Assembly (NCBI RefSeq): GCF_022985175.1
Contig: NC_066888.1
Span: 33,389,224-33,453,223, forward strand
From: Labeo rohita
Taxonomy: Eukaryota; Chordata; Actinopteri; Cypriniformes; Cyprinidae
DNA length: 64,000 nt
Direction: 5' to 3'
The notes beneath the pieces were generated by a model. The model did no database searches. It saw only the letters and a list, made by a program, of their open reading frames with translations, and was not told where the DNA came from. Both the position numbers and the translations under genes were made by a program. How positions within the stretch are numbered: position 1 is the first letter of the stretch; every line of letters starts with the position of its first letter. This document shows positions 56,001-64,000 of the stretch, piece by piece.

Positions 56001-59000
56001 AGATGTGAACTGATGGACTGGAGTGGTGTGGATTACTTGTGGATTATTGTGACGTGTTTATCAGCTGTTTGGACTTTCATTCTGACGGCACCCATTCACT
56101 GCAATGCTACATCCTTCAAAAACACATCATCACTGCTGCGCTCTGTTATATATTCTCACGTTGTGTCGTCCCATAGTGCTCCGCTGTCGGGTGGGGTTCT
56201 GTGATTGGCTCTTTCGCTCCAGACGTCTCCAGCATTCTTGAGAGGCTGACATCAGAGGAAGTGTGATCCGTATCCATGGACACCATCTGCTCCAGCTCTG
56301 CATCTCCCGTGGTTACGGCCGCTGGCGTCATGGTGACAGACAGTTCGGATGATGCTCCAGGTACTGTGACGTCCTCGAACGGCTCAAAAATCAAAGGAAG
56401 GTCTTCGGAGGACATGGTGGCCTCTGTGCTGACGTCTTGAGACGAGGGCAGCACGCTCACTTCCTCTGGGGAAGGAAACACAACAGGAAAAGGCACCGAT
56501 ATATAAGAAATATAGAAGCAGTCCAGTCAATATATCACTTCTTAGATTGTCAGAAAACTCTGTCTCAGAGCTTTAGATGAGATCTCAAACTGGGCTCAGA
56601 TTGGCTCGAGATTCATCAGTGTGTATCAGTGCTATTATCAGATATGCTATTATAGTTTTTGTTAATATTTTGAATTAAATGTATTTTATATAAAGTTTTT
56701 ATTCACTTTTATTTCAGTTTTAGTTATTTTAGTGCATTTACTTAAATTGAAAATGAGAAATGTTGTATCTGAAATAAACTTTAACTGAAATGTAACTGAA
56801 ATAAAATAAGTTTACGTTTTAAATATTTTATTTTTATTTTATTATTTCAGGTTTATTTTATTCCTAGGTAAAGTTTGAATAATTTTGTAGTGTTTTTGTC
56901 ATTTTTCTAAGTTTTTATTTTATTGTTTTATTAGATTTTTAATATGTCTGTATAGTTTTTATTAATTTATTTCCATTTTAGTTGTTTTCACATATCTGTG
57001 TCCTCTTAAGGTGGAAATGTATTCCCTTTTTTTGTTGGCCTGGCAACAGTCCCTTTAACCATGATTTTACAAAATAAAATAAAAAATACTATAGTTTACT
57101 ATAGTTACATTACTATAGTTAAGCCATAGTAACCACAAATTTACCATGGTTTTGCTACACTAATTATAGAAATAAAGATTTACGAACCCGCTCCAAAATC
57201 CCGATCTGAATCAAATGACTCACAAATCGCGTTCGGAAGTCTTGGTCTGAATCAAAAGATTTGCAAATTGCTCCGAAGTTCCGATCAGAATCCAAAAGTT
57301 TCGCGAACCTGCTCGACGTCCCGATCTGAATCAAATGATTCGCGACACGCGAAGTTCCGATCAAATGATTCGCGATCCGTTTGGAGCGTTTCAAAGCTAG
57401 TGAATCAAATGATTCGCGATCCGGTCAGAGCGCTTCAAAACTAGTAAATCATCTGATTCAGAATTTCGAAAAGCTCCGTTTCACCCATCAATATACGTGA
57501 TTTTTTATTTAATTACAAGCGATGTCGAAATTCTAAAATGAAAGGCTCTTTTGATCTGTTTTTACTAGTGAATCGCTTGAACTGAACGATGGAAATAACG
57601 AGTTTGAATCAATCGGGCGGTTCCAGCGTAAATGACTCACTCAGTTGATTCGGTTTGTCTGTTGTTTCGCGTCTTCAGTCATGTTTACGCGACACTGTCA
57701 GTTCTACTACTGGCTTAGCTCGCTAGTTTGATGACATTAACTGAAATAAGCGAAAACATTTTATGTTTACCAATAAAATATCAATATTTCCATTCCAAAG
57801 ATAACAACACAAATCTGCTAACCGGTTTACTGTTAACTAGTGAAAGACTCCATTAATATGACGAGCTGCATTGTGAAACATTGTGCGTTATGAACAACAG
57901 TGGCTACGTGCCAAATGTAATTATTTGATCAAAATTATTCCTAGGGACAATCTAGTAGTTGGTGGATACTGGTAGGGGCATGACATGTGTCTCTAAATTG
58001 TACAGTGTTTTGTAAAGGCTGCATCAGTTTCAGCAACGGCCTGTAACAATGACTGAACTGATATTTGACACGTACTGATAAAGCAGTTTGGATTTCATGT
58101 TGACTAAATGGAAGACATGGTGAACCAAGAACATCAAAGTGTGAACAAACAGCGAGTCGTCAGGACGCGTTAGCGTGAATAACGTGCAGGCGCCTCTTAT
58201 AGCAGCAGTCAGTTCCACTTTCCTCCAGCAGTTCTCAAAATAGAAAGTAATTAGGCTGCCGGCGGCGTCCGCTGGGGCTCAAAGTGGAGCGGGACGCTCT
58301 CACACTCACAGACACTAATGCAGAACAGCAGCACACTCACCACCAGCACCATCATTCACTGTGATTTACAAACAGATGAACTTTACAACAGCAACACTGT
58401 TCTTCTTCTGAAGAATGACTCTGCTGTCTTCTGTAGAACTGCTGAAACTCAATCTGTTACATAACTGATACATTTTGCGACATTAACGCTGTTATTTTCC
58501 TGTTTATCCCTGTGATGCTACTTTGAAACAATCAGACTTGAGGTCAATCAGAGTTTCATTAATTTGCACTGGAAAGAAAACTCTGAATAAATCCTTCTCA
58601 TATTCTCAAAACTCCAGTCAAGTTTGTTCAAGATACCAAATCTGCATCACTAATTTTAGTATTATTAATATACTCTTATAGTTTTTGTTTATATTTTGAA
58701 TCAGAGTTATTATACATGTGTAAAACTAAAACTATAACCTTTAAAGTGCATTTTCATTACATGAGATAAAATTATTTTTTTAAAAAAACTTTATTTCAGC
58801 TATTTGCCAAGGAAAGATCTCTCAGTTTTATTCAGTTTAACTTGATGTACTCAAATAACTATAAACTGAAATAAAGTTCATTAAAACTCGATGGACATGT
58901 TTTTTTTTTTTTTTTTTTTAAACAAAAAAAAACAACTAAATTATTCAAATGTTTAGTAAAATTAAAATGAAAATAGAAAATGTAAAATTAAAACCTAATT

Positions 59001-60361
59001 CAAAATATTCATAATTACAATAGTACTTCAGTGATACTAAGATTGCACTGTTTTGAATTTGGTTTTAGTGTTTTATTTCATTTTAATTTGAAAGTTTTAG
59101 TCATTTTATTTTGTATTTTTGTCATTTTATTAGTTGTATTAAAAATTTACCTTTTATCAACTTTCAGTGTTTATTTGATTTCAGTTATTATAGTATTGAA
59201 ACTAAAAGTCAGAGATCTCAATATGAACTCTAGTGTTTCTCATCAAATTTGACCCTGGACCACAAAACCAGTCATCAAGGTCATTTTTTTGAATTTGAGA
59301 TTAATCATATGAAAGCTGAATAAATAAGCTTTCCATTGACATATGTGTTACAATAACGATACTATTGGAAAATCAGAAATCTGATGGTGCAAAAAAATCT
59401 AAAAACTGAGAAAATCGCCTTTACAGTTGTCCAAATGAAGTTCTTAGCAATGCATATTACTAATTAAAAATTAAGTGTTTATATATTTACGGTAGGAAAC
59501 GTACAAAATATCTTCATGGAACATGATCTTTACTTAATATCCTAATGATTTTTGGCATAAAAGAAAAATCAATAGTTTACACATATACTGATCTGAGCTG
59601 CTCCACAGTTACTGTGCAGCTCTAGAATTTCATTTATTTATTACAACTTCTGGGTCTGTTCTTTGTCTGAAACACTTAACTGAGAGTATGAGAGAGTGAA
59701 CTCTGTTCCTTTTCTTGTTTTCCTCTATGAAGCGCATCATTCACTCACCTGCCCGCAGACGATCCGCTTCCGTCCAGGTATCAGGCGCGTCCAGCAGTCT
59801 GGAGCTGAAGCTCGGTCCAGATTCACCTGCGAATCCAACCAACGAGTCTCCGCTGGTGCCGCCGATGAGCGGCGAGAGGCTGAACGAGTCTGACGGGAGA
59901 GCTGAAGGAGTCAGTCTTCTGTCCTCCTCAGATGAGTTCAACTGAAGCGTGTGGCTCCTCTCCAGATCTCCAGCAGGAGGCGTCGTCACAGAAAGAGAGA
60001 CGTGAGATCCTCCAGAGGACGGAGCCGTCGCGTTCCGCTGCCCGTCGTGCGTCTCGCCCTCGTTTCCATCCGCTGTCGCTCTGCTGACCGTTTCCTCCTC
60101 AGCCGGTCCATCCGGAGCAGACGTGTGTGTGGTGTTGGGTTCTCCAGCGGTGATGCTGAGGGATGTGTTGGGGAGCGTCAGACTGAATGAGTCTGAATTG
60201 AGTGATCTGTCCTTTAGTAGAGCTGATGCTGACTCTTTATCTTCTCCTTGAAGGTCTCCTGGGCGTTCGGGGTTCTCCAAAGCTCTGCCATGTGGGACGG
60301 CCAAACTTACGAGACAGATCGCAGCCAACAGGAGACTCTGGAAAGTTGCAGCGGTGAACAT
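52929..60361 (-). CDS. armh4: Armh4 (C14orf37-like) type I membrane protein (seven coding exons, 476 aa)
   Basis: Exons in transcript order are 60361-59749, 56465-56160, 54947-54837, 54768-54607, 54521-54490, 53487-53353 and 53000-52929, totalling 1431 bp. All phases agree (1,1,1,1,0,0) and the stop is TGA. A signal peptide (about residues 1-27) is followed by a long Ser/Thr/Asp/Glu-rich ectodomain with N-glycosylation motifs at N65, N76, N110 and N142. Next come an acidic run (about 344-367) and the juxtamembrane motif VRSWVELIREK. One membrane helix follows (about 415-436, MLAPVGIGIAGALLLVGALY), then a basic stop and a short tail ending MLLADSSEDEF. The helix and tail are diagnostic of ARMH4. 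The human protein, linked to negative regulation of IL-6/STAT3 and mTORC2 signalling, is about 770 aa, so this ectodomain is much shorter. The extracellular part is weakly conserved; a further in-phase exon in the long first intron cannot be excluded. Confidence 0.87.
53083..53292. repeat. GGTTCTTT inverted-repeat element, complete copy
   Basis: From CACTCTTAAAAATAAAGGTT to AACCTTTATTTTTAAGAGTG, which are exact reverse complements of each other. The interior alternates GGTTCTTT and AAGAACC. It fills most of armh4 intron 6. This is the cleanest copy in the window. Confidence 0.85.
53353..53487 (-). CDS. armh4: armh4 coding exon 6 (transmembrane helix)
   Basis: Forty-five codons after CTCGTAG. 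Reads AGYVSGMLAPVGIGIAGALL and onward to HRKRRNSFKHQRRK. One hydrophobic helix is followed by a strongly basic cytoplasmic anchor. The donor is GTACGG. Confidence 0.92.
53530..54400. mobile_element. Fold-back element family B, interrupted by another element
   Basis: The left part CATTTATTTGAAATAGAACT and the right part AATGCAGCCTTGGTGAGCAG are family B. The host stretch ATATTAG and AATGATTTCTGAAGAATC, normally contiguous, is split by the insertion at 53828-54204. Confidence 0.82.
53828..54204. mobile_element. Nested MITE with CAGTGCAAAAA ends (377 bp)
   Basis: Left CAGTGCAAAAAATGATTTTC and right GAAAATCTTTTTTTGCAGTG are inverted ends, followed by CCTTAGT and ACTAAGG. The interior is palindromic around AAGACAAGCAAAAATAT and ATATTTTTGCTTGTTTT. 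The dinucleotide AG is present on both sides and once in the uninterrupted family B sequence. Confidence 0.85.
54490..54521 (-). CDS. armh4: armh4 coding exon 5 (32-bp microexon)
   Basis: Between TTTGCAG and GTACAA. It encodes VRSWVELIREK, with the first codon split, and shifts the phase from 1 to 0 so that the next exon is in frame. This juxtamembrane motif is characteristic of ARMH4. Confidence 0.85.
54607..54768 (-). CDS. armh4: armh4 coding exon 4 (acidic stretch)
   Basis: Starts after TCTTACAG. Residues 344-397 begin EEPDEDEEDEEMDSDEEEEE and continue to PPYSLIPPPPVWVQRNQGL. It ends at GTGAGA. The acidic run is encoded by GAG/GAT repeats, so its length may vary between individuals. Confidence 0.88.
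54837..54947 (-). CDS. armh4: armh4 coding exon 3 (short, in-phase)
   Basis: Thirty-seven codons, phase 1 to phase 1, between a TCCAGCAG acceptor and a GTTTGT donor. It reads DDITQSSVTHQALTVSEVVH then VPVSKPKTDTEYHESK. Tandem AGs (CAGCAG) allow a start at 54950 or 54947, both in frame. Supported by open frame, matching phase and its position joining two other exons. Confidence 0.75.
55150..55690. mobile_element. Fold-back element family E, complete copy
   Basis: Left GTGAATGGGTGCCATCAGAA and right TTCTGACGGCACCCATTCAC are inverted. The arms run through ATCTTGAGAAGACAAAAGCT and AGCTTTTGTCTTCTCAAGAT. In armh4 intron 2. Confidence 0.85.
55735..56105. mobile_element. Fold-back element family E, second copy in tandem
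   Basis: GTGAATGGGTGCCGTCAGAA through TCTGACGGCACCCATTCACT. Only about 45 bp separates it from the preceding copy, and about 55 bp from armh4 exon 2. It shares the arm AAGACAAAAGCTGAACCAAA. Confidence 0.85.
56160..56465 (-). CDS. armh4: armh4 coding exon 2 (ectodomain)
   Basis: Starts after TTCCCCAG and encodes residues 205-306, EEVSVLPSSQDVSTEATMSS and onward, acidic and Ser/Thr-rich. It ends ACACAAC before a GTGAGA donor, phase 1. A fold-back element ends about 55 bp beyond the donor. Confidence 0.85.
56570..57055. other. AT-rich armh4 intron 1, no gene
   Basis: A and T-rich sequence with scattered TTTTAGTT and TTTATTTT tracts. Confidence 0.4.
57060..57970. mobile_element. Composite repeat: CCATGG block, GATTCGCGAA units and flank
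   Basis: CTATAGTTTACTATAGTTAC and ACCATGGTTTTGCTACACTA lead to units GATTTACGAACCCGCTCCA and CGATCTGAATCAAATGACTC, then GTGAATCGCTTGAACTGAAC and CTAGGGACAATCTAGTAG near 57950. It has the same order of blocks as 26650-27640 and, in part, 45650-46340, with far fewer tandem units. Confidence 0.7.
58020..58430. other. Low-repeat part of armh4 intron 1
   Basis: Includes GTAATTAGGCTGCCGGCGGC and GCGTCCGCTGGGGCTCAAAG in a balanced stretch. No exon joins the Armh4 frame here. Possible regulatory sequence. Confidence 0.25.
58431..59245. other. AT-rich armh4 intron 1, no gene
   Basis: Includes a T run at about 58901-58919. No feature that I can name. Confidence 0.4.
59250..59573 (-). mobile_element. 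MITE family A, truncated copy
   Basis: Left GACCCTGGACCACAAAACCA. It runs through ATCTTCATGGAACATGATCT and stops after GGCATAAAAGAAAAATCAAT, so the right terminus is lost. Confidence 0.78.
59749..60361 (-). CDS. armh4: armh4 coding exon 1 (signal peptide and ectodomain)
   Basis: The ATG sits in CCACCATGT, a good Kozak context, about 15 bp after a possible acceptor (TTAACTTCAG), implying an upstream noncoding exon. Encodes MFTAATFQSLLLAAICLVSL and 204 residues in all. The donor is GTGAGT after GGGCAG. Rich in Ser, Thr, Glu and Pro, with four NxS/T sites. Confidence 0.88.
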
Positions 60362-60567
60362 GGTGGATCCGTCACTCGGCTGAAGTTAAACGTGACTAGA
60401 TCGCCAATGCACACTTGCTGTAAAAGATAAAATCTCAATTCTTTGTTATGAGTTTAAGATTTTGCTCTTTCTAGAAATAACAGATCAGTCTATAATTTCA
60501 TATTATGAACATGACGGGCATGCATTGCTTTTAGATTTCTTTTTCTTTGCTTTTATACATTCTTAGA

Positions 60568-61216
60568 CAGTGTTTGGGGTAATGCATTAAAAGATTACTT
60601 TACTAGTAAAGTAACTAGTAAAGTAACATGTTACTTTTTAATTTACAAGAGTTATTTTTTAAAGAAGTAACGCCAGTTACTTTTTTTATCCCATTTATTG
60701 ATTGAAATCTCTCCTGTTCCCATGTTGAGAGAAATCAGGTGTAAGATGTGCTTTAGTTCTAGAATAAATGTGAACATGCATTAATTCATCTCACTTACAA
60801 AAAACAGATTCAAAATAATAAAAACAGTGAAATGCAACTCAACACGATGCAAACCTGCAATAATGAAATGTTAAATAATACAAATACCCTTTCTTCTTCT
60901 TTTTCTTCTTCTTCGTTTTTATTGCTGAAAAGTGTTAAACTTTTTTCTTCTGCATTCTGCTGTACAGACATGAATTTACTTTTCCTTCTGCCTGAGGTTT
61001 TTGGTGTGAAAAGGGCTTTTACATTTGCCAAAAATATTTTTTTATATATATTAAAAACAGACAAGCAAGCCCTGCCCAGATTTAGAAATTAACGCAAAAG
61101 TAACGTAACACATTACTTTCCATAAAAAGTAACTACGTAACGTAATTAGTTACTTTTTTAGGGAGTAACGCAATGTTGTAACGCGTTACTTTTAAAAGTA
61201 ACTTTTCCCAACACTG
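60568..61216. mobile_element. GTAACGTTAC-rich element with CAGTGTTKGG ends
   Basis: Left CAGTGTTTGGGGTAATGCAT and right AAAAGTAACTTTTCCCAACA then CTG are inverted. The terminal regions are built of AGTAAC and GTTACT blocks. It lies just upstream of armh4 coding exon 1. Confidence 0.75.
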
Positions 61217-61220
61217 CTCT

Positions 61221-61563
61221 TACACTGTAAAAAAACAATTTGTTGAGTCAACTTAAAATAATTTGTTACCTGGCTGGCTTAAAATTTTAAGTGCAGTCAA
61301 CTCAAATAACTTTAGTCAACTTGAAATGTTAAGTGGTACTAAGTGACAATTTACATATTTAAGTTGATTCAACCCAGTGGGGTAACCCAGCTTTTGAGTT
61401 TAACAAACCAATTTTTTTGTTAAGTCAACTCAAATATGTAAGTTGTCACTTAGTACAACTTAACATTTCAAGCTGACTAAACTTATTTGAGTTGACTGAA
61501 CTTAAAATTTTAAGCCAGCCACGTAACAAATTATTTTAGGTTGATTCAACAAATAGTTTTTTT
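61221..61563. mobile_element. Short fold-back element family F
   Basis: AATTTGTTGAGTCAACTTAA and, inverted, TTAGGTTGATTCAACAAAT. The arms include TGGCTTAAAATTTTAAGTGC against CTTAAAATTTTAAGCCAGCC. The centre is near 61380. About 340 bp. Confidence 0.85.
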
Positions 61564-62280
61564 GTTTGTTTGTTTAAAATAGGTTTGTTTCATGCTAAGT
61601 ATATTACAAGTACATTTACACATTATGTACTTAAGAAAAATACCCTGCGATTGTACTTTTAGTATACTAAACTGGTATATTTAAGGTCTGCTAATTTGGA
61701 ACAACTAATTTTGCACTTAACACACTTTAATTGTGCTGACGTCCAACTAAAGATACTTATAAGTATATCTGATTGTGCTAAAGTGGAACTACTGCAAGTA
61801 TACTATAGGGAAACTTTAAATATTTGCATTTAAAGACTGGTTTTATTGAAAGATCATATCCTCTAAGAAAGCATATGGGTATTATCATGAAATTGCAATC
61901 TCAAGTCAGTAAGTTTAAATGCATTTAGAAAAAACAGCATTTAAATGATAATTTTGCTGCAGTTTTTGCTTGGACATGTGAAACATATCTAATCAATTTG
62001 GGTAATACATTTTCATTTTCATTTTACAAAGAGTTGAAATATGTTTTTAATTTGCTTATTGTGTAGGAAATTGAATTTTCATTTTCAAGTTGCACATATG
62101 TATGGGAAAATGTTAATTTAAATACAGAAATACATTGCCATTTTACATATTGCATTGCCAGTTTGCATGTTAATTTCACTATGCATATACTTCTATAATC
62201 CTCATCAGTAGTGACATTAAAACATATTTTAGGCTTAATATTTAGAAATGTGCATTGTGCACAAAATTTTTATGTCAGTA
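61564..62280. other. AT-rich region, no gene
   Basis: No repeat or gene is recognised apart from short TTTG runs. Confidence 0.4.
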
Positions 62281-62284
62281 AGTC

Positions 62285-62740
62285 TTGAGCGATATGTCTG
62301 ATATGTTTGTTTGTTGATCAGATTTGTGGAAATATGTCATTCAATCACTGGGTCACCAATGGATCCTCTGCAGTGAATGGGTGCCGTCAGAATGAGAGTC
62401 CAAACAGCAATCCATATTAAAACGTTTTTAACGAAAATACGAGTGCATAATGCATAATAATACTTCCTCTAGTTAAAATTATGAATTATGAACTCATATG
62501 TTAGTTAAAAATGTCTTAATGATGGATTTGTGAACTGATGGACTGGAGTGGTGTGGATTACTTGTGGACTATTGTGATGTTTTTATCAGTTGTTTGGACT
62601 CTCATTCTGACGGCACCCATTCACATCCATTGGTGAGACAGTGATGAAATGACACATTTCTACAAATCTGATGCATAAACTAACTCATCCTAATCTTGAA
62701 CGGTCTGCGGATGAGCATGTTTTTTGGTGTGCTGTTCCTT
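62285..62740. mobile_element. Fold-back element family E, third copy
   Basis: AGTGAATGGGTGCCGTCAGA and, inverted, TTCTGACGGCACCCATTCAC, with ACTGATGGACTGGAGTGGTG on the right arm only. The left arm lacks the matching CCACTCCAGTCCATCAG block. Confidence 0.8.
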
Positions 62741-63049
62741 TAAGAGTTCCTTGAAATGTAGCATTTTTAGATAAATTGTTACTAATAAAATATCAGACCT
62801 TACAATGGAACAGAAATAAAATTATCATCAAACACCGGTTCTGTATATTTTATAGCACACTTAAAATGAACAGTATTGGCTGTAAAAGCAACAACAGCAT
62901 TGCTATAATTTATATTCACGATTATGTATAGTTTACTGTTTTGTGCTGCTAGTTTCTCCGTCTGTTCTGTATAGTCTAGATGATTGTTTGAGTTCTGCAG
63001 CAGTAACTTGACACACACGCTACAGCAATTCACTGGCAGTGTCTAAAAA

Positions 63050-63600
63050 TAGCCCAGAGACAATGCGCCCTACTCTATCATGCAGTTATTCTTTCATCCT
63101 TATTGCTCTGTCTGCATCCTCTAGAACTACATCATCGCAGGTGGATATAGAATAGCGCGTTTATGCGTGCGTTTTCTGTGACTGAGCGCGTTATTTGTGC
63201 ATCACTGTTAGAATGTGCTGCGTAATTCCTGACAGCGCAAAATGTCTTTGCATATGTGACTGCGCAACGGGCACATTCACCCGAGTCCCGTGCGTGAACG
63301 CACGCAGAGACTGACTGCTCAACTTCGATATGAAGTAAACAAACAGAATGACAGTAATGAGGCTCATCCTCACCTGCTGTGTGTGAACGCGCCGCCAGTC
63401 TCATGTCCAGTGCACGCGCAGGGTTGCTGTCATCCGTTCGCGATCTTTAGTGGCATTATAAGCAGTCGCTGTTATTGTACGGCAGCATCTCTGTCTGCGT
63501 CAGATCGAGACACGCTCAAGTTTCCGCTGCCTCTCATCTGCAGACGCGCAGTCACGAGGATCTGCGCAGACGACTGCGCGCACGCCTGATTCGAACCAGC
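63050..63600 (-). promoter_or_regulatory. armh4: Probable armh4 promoter, CpG-rich
   Basis: The only CpG-dense block upstream of armh4 coding exon 1. It has several NRF1-like TGCGCA motifs (for example GTGACTGCGCAACGGGC and GACTGCGCGCACGCC). It lies about 2.8 kb before the ATG and would hold a noncoding first exon. Open frames here are chance. Confidence 0.45.
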
Positions 63601-64000
63601 CAGCCGAAAACGTAATAATTGAAACAATAATTAACAGCGACAACTGTAAAATAATTATTATAATATTTTTATTATCATCATTGATGATGTTGACAATAAT
63701 AACAGTTAATAATTATGATTATTGTTGTTTATAGTGTTATTTATGACAACTCTTCAAAATTATTTTATTATTTTTATTATTAAACAGCAACTTCAGAATT
63801 TTTTAAAATAACATTTGTAATAATAATAATCTGTACAATTTGTTTTTAAGTAATTTTTTATTATTCAAAAAAGTAAAAAACATAAAAATAGAAAAAAAAA
63901 TTTGTTTCTATTTTTATGTTTTTTGTTTTGTTTTGTTTGTGTTTTCCTCCTCAATCCATTATTCACTGTTTAATTATTAGTACCAATAACCCTACTGCCT
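63601..64000. other. AT-rich DNA at the window end
   Basis: ATT and AAT-rich low-complexity sequence, no feature seen. Confidence 0.5.

Noticed and set aside
59951..60430. Plus-strand frames across armh4 exon 1
   Set aside because: Antisense to the signal-peptide exon, rich in Arg, without splice support.
1..64000. tRNA, rRNA, riboswitch, operon or ribosome-binding features
   Set aside because: No tRNA box pair or rRNA segment was recognised. Bacterial-style features do not apply to this vertebrate sequence.

Overview
This window is vertebrate genomic DNA, almost certainly from a teleost and most likely a cypriniform. It has short exons with GT/AG boundaries, long AT-rich introns and a high density of fold-back elements of the kind common in cyprinid genomes. 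It does not look bacterial or viral, and most open frames in it are chance. The species call rests on repeat character and is an inference.

Three protein-coding genes can be rebuilt exon by exon, with intron phases that fit throughout. (1) A Pellino-family E3 ubiquitin ligase, closest to PELI2, lies on the + strand (coding exons 1632-17246, six exons, 429 aa). (2) An Otx-class K50 homeobox gene, best described as a divergent otx2 paralogue, lies on the - strand (42448-39494, three exons, 246 aa). (3) armh4 (C14orf37-like), a type I membrane protein, lies on the - strand (60361-52929, seven coding exons, 476 aa). Their human counterparts PELI2, OTX2 and ARMH4 lie on one segment of chromosome 14q22-q23, so linkage supports the sequence assignments. 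The human genes lying between them (for example TMEM260, EXOC5, SLC35F4) are not seen here.

Layout. 1-1150: AT-rich tandem DNA. 1150-1710: CpG-rich peli2 promoter and exon 1. 1711-12001: intron 1 with a tandem array, MITEs and a 1.2-kb inverted-repeat element. 12002-17246: remaining peli2 exons, with a GTTAGCAT minisatellite in intron 3 and ATT-rich tandem DNA in intron 5. 17247-24900: probable long 3' UTR or downstream region broken by nested elements. 25235-27645: GATTCGCGAA tandem array. 28-39 kb: intergenic, with several fold-back elements and stretches of low-repeat sequence that could be regulatory. 39.5-42.4 kb: otx2. 42.4-51.5 kb: otx2 upstream region, with candidate homeodomain-site clusters among MITEs. 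51.5-60.4 kb: armh4, with mobile elements in its introns. 63.05-63.6 kb: CpG-rich, probable armh4 promoter.

The genes do not form a pathway. Pellino acts in innate immune ubiquitin signalling, Otx2 in head and eye patterning, and Armh4 is a cell-surface modulator of signalling. I found no convincing new multi-gene system. The most unusual content is structural: nested inverted repeats with tandem arrays in their loops, and a shortened, substituted Otx2 protein. Regulatory calls are low-confidence because no cross-species alignment was possible.
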